From: Plasticicumulans acidivorans
GTDB taxonomy: Bacteria > Pseudomonadota > Gammaproteobacteria > Competibacterales > Competibacteraceae
DNA: 64,000 nt
Reading direction: 5' to 3'
Assembly (NCBI RefSeq): GCF_003182095.1
Contig: NZ_QGTJ01000002.1
Location: 278,435 to 342,434 of the forward strand
A program made the position numbers and the translations under genes. Every line of letters starts with the position of its first letter. The first letter of the stretch is position 1. The notes under the pieces were generated by a model. It was given only the letters and a program-made list of their open reading frames with translations. It did no database searches and was not told where the DNA came from. Positions 53,362-61,021 of this stretch are shown here, one piece after another.

Positions 53362-53885
53362 CGTGCCGGCAGTTCGCGGAAGGTCTGGGCGACGGCGAGC
53401 AGCAGCGGCTTCAGCTGCGGGAATTCCTCGCCGCGGCACCAGCCGACGATCTGAAAATCGTTGCGCGCGGTGCGCACGCCGGTCAGCAGGTAGCCGACGC
53501 GGCTGCCGGTCTCGCGGTTCATGCCGATCACCTCGACCACCTGCCCTTTCAGCGGACCGATGTCGACGCTGCCGCGCGGCGTCACCTGCACCTGATCGAG
53601 CCCGGAGGCGAGAAAATCGGTGGCGATGCGCATGAAGTCCGCGTCCGGCAGGTCCGGCTGATGCGGCTCGCGCAGCACGATGGTGTACTGGTTGAGCAGG
53701 CGCGAGCCGACCTGCAGCTGCGCGGTCGGATGCGTCAGGTCACGCAGGTCGAGCCAGCCGTCGGCCAGCGTCAGCTGACTCTGGCCGTCGCGGGCAACCA
53801 CCACCTGCGGCGCAGCCGCGGCAACGCCCGTGAGCAGCAGGCCGCCGAGCGTCAGCGACAGGCAGGCACATCGATGCAGCTTCAT
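53358..53885 (-). CDS. secreted hypothetical protein
   Basis: A 175-residue protein with a signal peptide (MKLHRCACLSLTLGGLLLTGVAAAAPQ, cleavage after AAA likely). The mature part contains RLLNQYTIVLREPHQPDLPDADFM and a mixed strand-helix pattern (GPLKGQVVEVIGMNRETGSRVGYLLTGVRTARNDFQIVGW). I do not recognise a family; it resembles small periplasmic stress or DcrB-like proteins only loosely. It precedes the DUF2238 gene with a 4-base ATGA overlap. Confidence 0.65.
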   Translation of the reverse strand: MKLHRCACLSLTLGGLLLTGVAAAAPQVVVARDGQSQLTLADGWLDLRDLTHPTAQLQVGSRLLNQYTIVLREPHQPDLPDADFMRIATDFLASGLDQVQVTPRGSVDIGPLKGQVVEVIGMNRETGSRVGYLLTGVRTARNDFQIVGWCRGEEFPQLKPLLLAVAQTFRELPAR

Positions 53886-54079
53886 GACTTCCCTCCGGGG
53901 TTCGGCTTTGCGAAGCGTAGGCGGCGAGCGCAGCGCCCGGCGAGGTAGAACCGCGCCTGTCTCTTCGCAAGAACACTTTGTCAAAAGATTTAACAGCCCG
54001 GCCCATTTCAAACCGCTAGCCTGCTGTTCGAGTGGTGATTCTCGGACGAAAAAGGGCAAAGCCGGAGGATTAGTCGCGG

Positions 54080-56689
54080 ATGACTTCGCAGACGCAACTG
54101 CACGCGTGCCCGTGGGCGCTGCGCCGAGCCGAGGCTCAGACCGCGATCCTGCGCATGATCGCCACCGGCGCCGCGCTCGCCGACACGCTCGATGCGCTGG
54201 CACGGCTGGTGGAAAACCTCTGCCCCGACGTGCTCTGCTCGATCCTGCTGTTCGATGCCGACGGCGGCCGCCTGCGGCATGGCGCCGCGCCCAGTCTGCC
54301 CGCGACCTATCGGGCCGCCGTCGATGGCGCCGCCATCGGCCCGCAGGTCGGCACCTGCGGCACCGCCGCCTGGCGCAACGCCGCGGTCTTCACCGGCGAC
54401 ATCGAACATGATCCGCTGTGGGCGGGCTACAGCGGACTGGCCCTGCCGCACGAGCTGCGCGCCTGCTGGTCGACACCGATCCACGATGCCAGCGGCGCAC
54501 TGCTCGGCACCTTCGCCTGCTACTGGCGCCACACGCTGACGCAGCCGGGCTCCGAGATCGAGGTAATCGTCGATGACGCCACCCAGCTGGCCGCGGTGGC
54601 GATCGAGCGCGCGCAGGCCGAACAGCGCCAGCGCCGCACCGAGCGGCTGCACCGCGCCGTCATCGACAATCTACCGGTAGCGCTGTTCGTCAAGGACGGG
54701 CGCCCCGAACGCTTCGGCCGCTACCTGCTGTGGAATCCGGCCGCGGACCGGCTGTTCCGGCAGAGCAGCGCCGACGCCATCGGCCGTACCGTGCACGACA
54801 TGCACCCGGTCGAGCAGGCTACGTTTTTCGAGAGCAAAGACCGGGAGGCCTTCGCCTGCGGCCAGGTCAGGCATATCCCCGACGAGCCGGTCGACGTGCC
54901 CGGCCTTGGCACGCGCCGGCTGTGCACGACCAAGGTGCCGGTATTCGACGAGGACGGTCGCCCGGAACTGCTGGTGTGCATCAGCCAGGACATCACCGAG
55001 CGGCTCGACGCCGAATTGCGGCTGCAGCGCAGCGAGGCGCAGTACCGCGCGGTGTTCGAATCGGTGCCGGACGCACTGCTGATCATCGCCCTGCCCACGC
55101 TGCACATCCTCGACGCCAACTCCGCCGCCAGTGCGCTGTTTGCGCGCACCCACGACGAGCTGCTCGAACGTGCGCTGCCCGCGCTGATGCCCGCGGACGC
55201 GCACGCGCTCAGTCACGAGCTCGGCGAAAGCATCAGTGCCGGTCAGGTGCTGGTACGCGAGACAGCGATCCTGCGCCGCGACCTGCAGCGCACGCCGGCT
55301 GAAATCGTCGCCCGGCCGATCGAGTACCACGGCCGCGCCTGCGCTCTGGCGGTGGTGCGCGACATCAGCACCCGCAAACGCAACGAGGCACGCATCCGCC
55401 GGCTCGCCTATTACGACGTGCTGACCGGCCTGCCCAACCGCCAGCTGTTCGATGAGCACCTGCAGCAGGCGATCCAGCGCGCAGCCCGCGAGCAGACGCA
55501 GTTCGCCGTGCTGTTCATCGATCTCGACCGCTTCAAGACCATCAACGATCTGTTCGGCCACGCCGGCGGCGATCGCCTGCTGCAGGCGGTGGGCGCGCGG
55601 CTGGAGGCGATGCTGCGCGCCGAAGACTCGGTGGCACGGCGCGGCGGCGACGAGTTCGTCGTCCTCGTCGACCGCCTGCGCTGCGCTGAGGACGCCGCGG
55701 TGGTGGCGCGCAAACTGATCGATGGTCTGCAGGAGCCGGTCGCCTTCGACGACCGCCACTGGCAGACCGGCGCCAGCATCGGCATCAGCCTCTACCCGCT
55801 CGACGGCAGCACGCCGGAAGCGCTGCTCAAGGCCGCCGATACGGCGATGTACCACGCCAAGGATCGCGGCCGCGGCCAGTTCCAGTTCTTCCGCTCCGAA
55901 CTCGACGCCCACGTGCGCGAGCGGGTGACACTGGAAGCCGACCTGCGCCGCGCACTCGACGAGAACAGTTTCACGCTGGAATTCCAGCCGCAGGTCAATG
56001 CCGCCGGCATCATCGTCGCCGCCGAGGCACTGCTGCGCTGGCAGCACCCGCAGCGCGGCGTGCTGCCACCCGACTGTTTCATCCCGATCGCTGAAGAAAG
56101 TGGCCTGATCGTGCCGCTCGGCCGCTGGGTGCTGCACTCGGCCTGCCGCGCCGCCGCGCTGTGGCCGGCGCCGCAGGGCGTGCGCGTCGCCGTCAATATT
56201 TCGGTCGAGCAGCTGCGCGATCCACGGCTGGTCACGGATGTCGCCTCGGCGCTCGCCGCCTCGGGGCTCGACCCGCACCGCCTGGAGCTGGAGATCACCG
56301 AGAGCGTGCTGATCGACGAGCCGGAGGCGATGCTGGCCTCGCTGGAGGCGCTGCGGGCGCTCGGCATCCGCGTGGCGCTCGATGACTTCGGCACCGGCTA
56401 TTCCTCGCTCTCCTACCTGCGCCGCCTGCCGCTCGACACCCTCAAGCTCGACGGCAGCTTCATCGCCGACCTCGAACGCGACACGCCGGATGCGACGATC
56501 ACCTACTCGGTGATCGAACTGGCCCATCGCCTCGGGCTGGAAGTCATCGCCGAGCGTGTCGAAACCCCGGGACAGCGCGCGCGGCTGTGTGAGCACCAGT
56601 GCGATCTGCTGCAGGGCTATCTGCTGTCGCGCCCGCTGTCGACGCAGGCTTTCAGCGCGCGGCTCGCCGAGTCCCGCATCTCAGTGTGA
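54080..56689 (+). CDS. GAF-PAS-PAS-GGDEF-EAL signalling protein
   Basis: An 869-residue cyclic-di-GMP enzyme with no membrane segment. A GAF domain (about 20-180, GTCGTAAWRNAAVFTGDIEHD and LRACWSTPI) is followed by two PAS domains (about 190-320 and 325-440). Then comes GGDEF, with the canonical signature RGGDEF (522-526) and the FKTINDLFGHAGGD block. EAL follows with AEALLRWQHP (649-651), EITESVLID and LALDDFGTGYSSLSYLRRLPLDTLKLDGSFI. All catalytic motifs appear intact, so it could make or break c-di-GMP depending on input. GGAGG lies about 11 bases before the ATG. Confidence 0.95.
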   Translation: MTSQTQLHACPWALRRAEAQTAILRMIATGAALADTLDALARLVENLCPDVLCSILLFDADGGRLRHGAAPSLPATYRAAVDGAAIGPQVGTCGTAAWRNAAVFTGDIEHDPLWAGYSGLALPHELRACWSTPIHDASGALLGTFACYWRHTLTQPGSEIEVIVDDATQLAAVAIERAQAEQRQRRTERLHRAVIDNLPVALFVKDGRPERFGRYLLWNPAADRLFRQSSADAIGRTVHDMHPVEQATFFESKDREAFACGQVRHIPDEPVDVPGLGTRRLCTTKVPVFDEDGRPELLVCISQDITERLDAELRLQRSEAQYRAVFESVPDALLIIALPTLHILDANSAASALFARTHDELLERALPALMPADAHALSHELGESISAGQVLVRETAILRRDLQRTPAEIVARPIEYHGRACALAVVRDISTRKRNEARIRRLAYYDVLTGLPNRQLFDEHLQQAIQRAAREQTQFAVLFIDLDRFKTINDLFGHAGGDRLLQAVGARLEAMLRAEDSVARRGGDEFVVLVDRLRCAEDAAVVARKLIDGLQEPVAFDDRHWQTGASIGISLYPLDGSTPEALLKAADTAMYHAKDRGRGQFQFFRSELDAHVRERVTLEADLRRALDENSFTLEFQPQVNAAGIIVAAEALLRWQHPQRGVLPPDCFIPIAEESGLIVPLGRWVLHSACRAAALWPAPQGVRVAVNISVEQLRDPRLVTDVASALAASGLDPHRLELEITESVLIDEPEAMLASLEALRALGIRVALDDFGTGYSSLSYLRRLPLDTLKLDGSFIADLERDTPDATITYSVIELAHRLGLEVIAERVETPGQRARLCEHQCDLLQGYLLSRPLSTQAFSARLAESRISV

Positions 56690-57343
56690 GGAAGGGGTCG
56701 ACTCGTGCAGCACATCACTGAGGTAGTGCAGCCGCTTCAGTGAGACGTCGATCTTCTCGCGCAGCTGGGCGTCGTCTTCATAGTCGAGCATGTCCGGGTA
56801 GAAGAAGACGTTGAAGCTGTCGATGTAGCGGATGTTGCGGTTGACATCGAGCACGAGGTTGTCGAGCCCGTAGAGGTCGATCAGCCGGCCGCGCCCTTCG
56901 TCGTACCAGCTGTACGCGACGGAGATGAACTGCGCGAGCTGCACGCGCGCTTTCGGGTCGCGCGCCAGCAGCGGCATCACGTCATCGGCGAACACCGGAT
57001 TGGCGATGTTGAACCAGCGCTGCACCGCCTCGGCGACCACCACCATGTTCGGCACGCCGTCGACTTCGGTGGCGATGAACACCGCCTGCGGCACCATGTC
57101 GCCGAGCTGGGTGCGCAGCATGCGCCAGTCGCGCAGCAGCAGGCGGATTTCCGGGTAACTGAGTTCGAGCGTCGGGCGCTTGATGACGAAGTCGATTTCG
57201 CTGACCTCGCCGTCGCGCACCCGCCGCCGCGTCACCCGCCAGACGTCACAGTGATTGCCGACGGTGGAAATCAGCGTCGCGCGCAGGCCCTGTGTGTCGA
57301 TGCAGCCGATCGTACCGGGCAGGCGCAGGTTTTCGGATCCCAT
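56681..57343 (-). CDS. unknown protein with a kinase-like pattern
   Basis: A 220-residue soluble protein I cannot name. The order of residues resembles a small protein-kinase-like fold: Lys55 in FVIKRP (beta3 Lys), Glu65 in SYPEIRLLLRDW (alpha-C), DLYGLDNLVLDVNRN (Asp161, Asn162, like a catalytic loop), then YIDSFNVFF (Asp175 in the place of DFG). It lacks a clear glycine-rich loop and a HRD. It could be a pseudokinase or aminoglycoside-kinase-like protein; that is inference. It converges on the GGDEF-EAL gene by a 9-base overlap and lies about 100 bases downstream of nrdJb. Confidence 0.55.
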   Translation of the reverse strand: MGSENLRLPGTIGCIDTQGLRATLISTVGNHCDVWRVTRRRVRDGEVSEIDFVIKRPTLELSYPEIRLLLRDWRMLRTQLGDMVPQAVFIATEVDGVPNMVVVAEAVQRWFNIANPVFADDVMPLLARDPKARVQLAQFISVAYSWYDEGRGRLIDLYGLDNLVLDVNRNIRYIDSFNVFFYPDMLDYEDDAQLREKIDVSLKRLHYLSDVLHESTPSSH

Positions 57344-57449
57344 CGACGCAGTCCTCGTGGCAGGCAATGGTCAATCATCGCCGATCACGGCGAATTGTCA
57401 CGCTGCGATGGCGTGACCACGGCGAGCGACGACGCGCCCGCAGCCAGCC

Positions 57450-58166
57450 TCAGCCACACTTGGAGTCGCCGCAGTTCAGGCAGGTCATGCAGCCATCCAT
57501 GACGATCACGGCCTTGGTCTGGCACTTGCTGCACAGGCTGGCGCTGGCGGGGAATTCGCCGCTCTCCACCGCAGCCGGCCCGGCCTGGCGCACGCTGGCC
57601 TCGTACTGCGCACGCTTTTCGGCGATCAGCTGCTTCTGGTGCTCGTCGAGGCCGTCATCCTTGAGCAGGCCGATCAGGCGCAGGTGCGACTCGATGACGT
57701 CGCCGATCTCCGCGACCAGCGAGGGCATGTATTTGCCACCACGCTTGAAATAGCCGCCCTTCGGGTCGAACACGGACTTGAGCTCCTCGACCAGGAAGGT
57801 CACGTCGCCGCCCTTTCGGAACACCGCGGAAATGATGCGGGTGAGCGCGACGATCCACTGGAAGTGGTCCATGTTCTTCGAGTTGATGAACACCTCGAAC
57901 GGGCGCCGTGTCTCATGGCGCGTGCCCGGGTTGAGCACCACATCGTTGATGGTGATGTACATCGCATGCTCGGACAGCGGCGTCTTCACCTTGTAGGTGG
58001 AGCCGAGCAGCATCTCCGGGCGCTCCAGCGCCTCGTGCATCTGTTCGAGCGAAAAACCGAGGGCTTCCTGTATCGGTGCTTCTTCAGCGGCGGCGGCTTC
58101 CTTGTCCGCCTCGTCCTTGCTGAGGACGGAGTAATTGACGATTTTGCTGTCGATCTTGACGGCCAT
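57450..58166 (-). CDS. nrdJb: class II ribonucleotide reductase, NrdJb subunit (TSCPD)
   Basis: A 238-residue protein homologous to the C-terminal part of class II ribonucleotide reductase, the TSCPD domain with a cysteine-rich end. Seen are SEHAMYITINDVVLNPGTRHETRRPFEVFINSKN, GGDVTFLVEELKSVFDPKGGYFKRGGKYMPSLVAEIG and the tail CSKCQTKAVIVMDGCMTCLNCGDSKCG, whose cysteines should reduce the active site. Pseudomonas has the same split, with NrdJa and NrdJb side by side; here NrdJa lies about 2.9 kb upstream, beyond four genes. Confidence 0.9.
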   Translation of the reverse strand: MAVKIDSKIVNYSVLSKDEADKEAAAAEEAPIQEALGFSLEQMHEALERPEMLLGSTYKVKTPLSEHAMYITINDVVLNPGTRHETRRPFEVFINSKNMDHFQWIVALTRIISAVFRKGGDVTFLVEELKSVFDPKGGYFKRGGKYMPSLVAEIGDVIESHLRLIGLLKDDGLDEHQKQLIAEKRAQYEASVRQAGPAAVESGEFPASASLCSKCQTKAVIVMDGCMTCLNCGDSKCG

Positions 58167-58250
58167 GGTTATCCCAATCTCGATGGCGGCGCCGGGCGCC
58201 GCACAATGGTCTGATGCGATGACTGCCGCCGCCCATGAAGCGGCGTGCTC

Positions 58251-58436
58251 TCAGGCGTGCGGCGGGCGTTGCGCCTGCTGTGCCCGGCGGATCTCGGCGC
58301 GCCGCTGCCGCGCCTGCGCCGCGAGGAACTTGACGCAGTAGCGGCAGAAGTTCGCGCAGCAGCGGGCTTCGAGCTCGTCGTCAGTCAGATCGGCGAGTTC
58401 GTCATAGGGATGCGGAGCGGGCACGGAGTCGGTCAC
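58251..58436 (-). CDS. small Cys-cluster protein coupled to the hydrolase gene
   Basis: A 61-residue protein starting with GTG at 58436. The start overlaps the stop of the dienelactone-hydrolase-like gene by four bases (GTGA), which suggests translational coupling and supports it as real. The sequence has CCANFCRYCVKF, a four-Cys cluster that could bind metal or an Fe-S centre, then a basic helix (AAQARQRRAEIRRAQQAQR). I do not recognise a family. nrdJb follows 84 bases downstream. Confidence 0.55.
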   Translation of the reverse strand: MTDSVPAPHPYDELADLTDDELEARCCANFCRYCVKFLAAQARQRRAEIRRAQQAQRPPHA

Positions 58437-59173
58437 GAGACTTTGTTGGCCTCATCGAAGGCGGCGGCGAGGTACTGGCCGAACATCGCGAACGAACGCT
58501 CGGCGGCCTGCGCATTGTAAACCGTGCCGAAGTCCGGGTCGTTGGCATCCGGGTTGGTGAACGAATGCATGACGCCGCCGAACTGCACGACGGTCCAGTC
58601 GACACCGGCCGCGCTCATTTCCTGCTCGAAACCGGCGACGACGTCCTGCGTGACCAGCGGGTCGGCCGCGCCGTGAAAGGCCACCACCGGGCAGCTGATC
58701 TGTTTGGCCTCGGCCGGGTCGCGGGTCGACAGATTGCCGTGGAAACTCGCCGCCAGCAGGATGTCGGCACCGCTGCGCGCCAGCTCCATCGCCGCCAGGC
58801 CGCCGAAGCAGTAGCCGGCGATGGCGATGCTGCCGGACTCGACATCGGGCTGCATGCGAACCCACTCCAGCGCCGCCTGCAGGCGCGCGCGCAACAGGTC
58901 GCGGTCGTTGACGTAGAGCATCATCGTCTCGGCACAGGCCTCGCGGCTGGTCGGTCGCACGCCCTTGCCGTAGACGTCGACGGCGAGCGCATGGTAGCCG
59001 AGCCGTTCGGCGATCTGCCGTGCCCGCGCCTGCACATGCGCGCCGATACCACCCCATTCGTGCACCAGCAGCACCGCCGGCCGCGCCTGCGGTGCGCTCG
59101 GCGAGGCCATAAAGCCCTCCAGCAGCACATCGTCGTGGGTGTATTCGACGCTGCGGGTCATGATCGTGCTCAT
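58433..59173 (-). CDS. dienelactone hydrolase family protein
   Basis: A 246-residue alpha/beta hydrolase with the Cys nucleophile of this family. The elbow is AGYCFGGLAAME (Cys in GYCFGG), with the LLVHEWGGIGAHV oxyanion block, acid Asp in FHGAADPLV and His in GVMHSFTNPDA. Dienelactone hydrolases open ring lactones in chlorocatechol breakdown, but many homologues have other substrates. An ATG at 59191 would add 6 residues; I chose 59173 with its upstream GGAGG. The gene lies between the MFS gene (32 bases) and the Cys-cluster gene. Confidence 0.88.
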   Translation of the reverse strand: MSTIMTRSVEYTHDDVLLEGFMASPSAPQARPAVLLVHEWGGIGAHVQARARQIAERLGYHALAVDVYGKGVRPTSREACAETMMLYVNDRDLLRARLQAALEWVRMQPDVESGSIAIAGYCFGGLAAMELARSGADILLAASFHGNLSTRDPAEAKQISCPVVAFHGAADPLVTQDVVAGFEQEMSAAGVDWTVVQFGGVMHSFTNPDANDPDFGTVYNAQAAERSFAMFGQYLAAAFDEANKVS

Positions 59174-59205
59174 CGTCCTGCATTCCTCCATCGTTCAACT
59201 GCGAT

Positions 59206-60534
59206 TCATTCGACGTCATCGAGCCAGAGCGTGCTCGCTGCCCCGACCAGCGCCATCAGCGCCATCAGCAGCAGTGCGCCGTGAGCACCGAAGGCATGGG
59301 CCACGGCGCCAGTGATCAGGCCGGCGAGCAGCAGCAGCGCACCGGCGAGGGTATTCGACATGGCCACGTACAGCGCGCGGCGCTCACCGCCGAGATCGAC
59401 GACCCAGACCTTGCGCCCGAGCTGCACACCGGCGTGGGCGGCAGTGAGCACGGTGTAGACGCCGGCATACCACCAGAGCGAATCGGTCCACGCCGCCAGG
59501 CCGACCGTCAGCAGACAACACAGGCCGGCGAGCGCACCGGCGGCGGCCATCACCTGCCGGCTGGAGCGGTCGGCCCAGCGCCCCCACAGCGGGCTGGCGA
59601 CGAATGTGCCGAGATTGCTGGCGACCAGCAGCAGGCCGAGGCCGGCGAGATCCTCGCCGCTGCGCTGATGACAGATGACGACGACATACGGCAAAGCCAG
59701 CGCGCTGCCAAGCAGCAGACCGCGACTGAGGTTGAAGCGCAGAAAGGCGCGGTCGTCACGCAGCAGCGTCCAGCCTTCGAGCAGCGCCGCACCGGCGCTG
59801 ACACCGCCCTCGGTCGCCCCGGCCTCCTCGCGGATCGCCAGTGCGCAGGCGGCGTTGAGCAGCCAGCCGGCGGCCGCGAGCAACAGCAGCGCCGCCAGCA
59901 CGCCGCGCGCCGGGCTCTCGCCAAGCAGCGGCAGCGCCAGACCGATCAGCAGCGCGACGATGCTGGAGATGCCATCGCTCCAGCCGAGCAGCGAGCCGCG
60001 CCGCGACTTGCCGATGGTCTTGCCCATGACGTCCTTGGTGGCGATCGAGCTGACGCCGCGACCGAGCGCCAGCAGCAGCAACAGCGCCAGCACCGTCCAC
60101 ACGCCGAGCGGCCCGTCGCCGAACAGCGCGATCAGCGCCATGCCCAGTGCGGCCAGTGCCTGGGTCAGGCCACCCAGCGCCCAGGCGTACTTGCGCCGCG
60201 CCAGCCCGCGCACCAGCGCCGCCACCAGCAGCTGCGGCACCAGCGAACCGGCCTCGCGGATCGGCACCAGCCAGCCGATCAGCGCCGAGCTGCCACCGAG
60301 CTGCGCCAGCAGCCACGGCAGCACCAGGCGCGCGCTGGCGATCTCATCGGCCAGTTTGTTGCCGAGCGAGGCGAGCAGATGACGGAAATAATTGCCGGGC
60401 TGTTCACGGCAGGCGCTGTCCGGGATGTCCTTGCACAGGCGGACGTCGTCGCCGCCACTGAGCAGCAGGAAGGCACGATTGAGCCGCTGCGGCATCGCCG
60501 TACCTGCATCCGCCGTCGCTTCGCGCGCCGTCAT
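59206..60534 (-). CDS. major facilitator superfamily transporter
   Basis: A 442-residue inner-membrane carrier with about twelve helices. An N-terminal soluble part of about 60 residues (KDIPDSACREQPGNYFRHLLASLGNKL) precedes the first helix. Typical blocks are the loop ARRKYAW after the second helix, GWSDGISSIVALLIGLALP, GRWADRSSRQVMAAAGAL and LGGERRALYVAMSNTLAGALLL. Substrate unknown. It begins 12 bases after the 4-TM gene and so may share its transcript. Confidence 0.88.
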   Translation of the reverse strand: MTAREATADAGTAMPQRLNRAFLLLSGGDDVRLCKDIPDSACREQPGNYFRHLLASLGNKLADEIASARLVLPWLLAQLGGSSALIGWLVPIREAGSLVPQLLVAALVRGLARRKYAWALGGLTQALAALGMALIALFGDGPLGVWTVLALLLLLALGRGVSSIATKDVMGKTIGKSRRGSLLGWSDGISSIVALLIGLALPLLGESPARGVLAALLLLAAAGWLLNAACALAIREEAGATEGGVSAGAALLEGWTLLRDDRAFLRFNLSRGLLLGSALALPYVVVICHQRSGEDLAGLGLLLVASNLGTFVASPLWGRWADRSSRQVMAAAGALAGLCCLLTVGLAAWTDSLWWYAGVYTVLTAAHAGVQLGRKVWVVDLGGERRALYVAMSNTLAGALLLLAGLITGAVAHAFGAHGALLLMALMALVGAASTLWLDDVE

Positions 60535-60546
60535 GCCTTCACCTCG

Positions 60547-60921
60547 TCAGCCATGTGCCGCGAGCAGGCCAAAGCTCGCGAACAGGAACAGCAGCAGCCA
60601 GCGCACGCCGACCACCGCCAGCATCATGCCGAACGAACCGACGATGCTGGTGCGCAGCGTCAGGTGATAAGCCAGCGCCACCAGGGCAATCGCCAGCAAG
60701 GCGCCGAGCCCGCCCGGCAGCAGCGCCTGGCCGATGTTCGCCATGAACTCGGTCAGCAGCGCCGCGATGATGCACCAGCCGTAACTCGCCCGCGCCGACG
60801 GCACGAAGCCTGCCGCCAGCCGGATCACCAGTGCGTTGACCAATACCGACACCAGCGCGAACAGCAGGCCGGCAGAGGACGCCGGCACCGCCCAGTAGTA
60901 ACTATGCGACTCCCAATGCAT
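60547..60921 (-). CDS. four-helix membrane protein of unknown function
   Basis: A 124-residue protein with four likely membrane helices (AGLLFALVSVLVNALVI, YGWCIIAALLTEFMANIG, GGLGALLAIALVALAYHL and SFGMMLAVVGVRWLLLFLF). GGGAG lies 6 bases before the ATG at 60921, which clears an upstream in-frame ATG. No conserved catalytic residue stands out. It lies between the nrdJa gene, about 100 bases away, and the MFS gene. Confidence 0.75.
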   Translation of the reverse strand: MHWESHSYYWAVPASSAGLLFALVSVLVNALVIRLAAGFVPSARASYGWCIIAALLTEFMANIGQALLPGGLGALLAIALVALAYHLTLRTSIVGSFGMMLAVVGVRWLLLFLFASFGLLAAHG

Positions 60922-61021
60922 CGTCTGCTCCCACCTGACCATCGATACCACGACAGATCACGCACGCGACGGATATGTTCAGTCCGTCGCGCCGGGCCTG
61001 ACGCACACACCTGCCGCCGGC

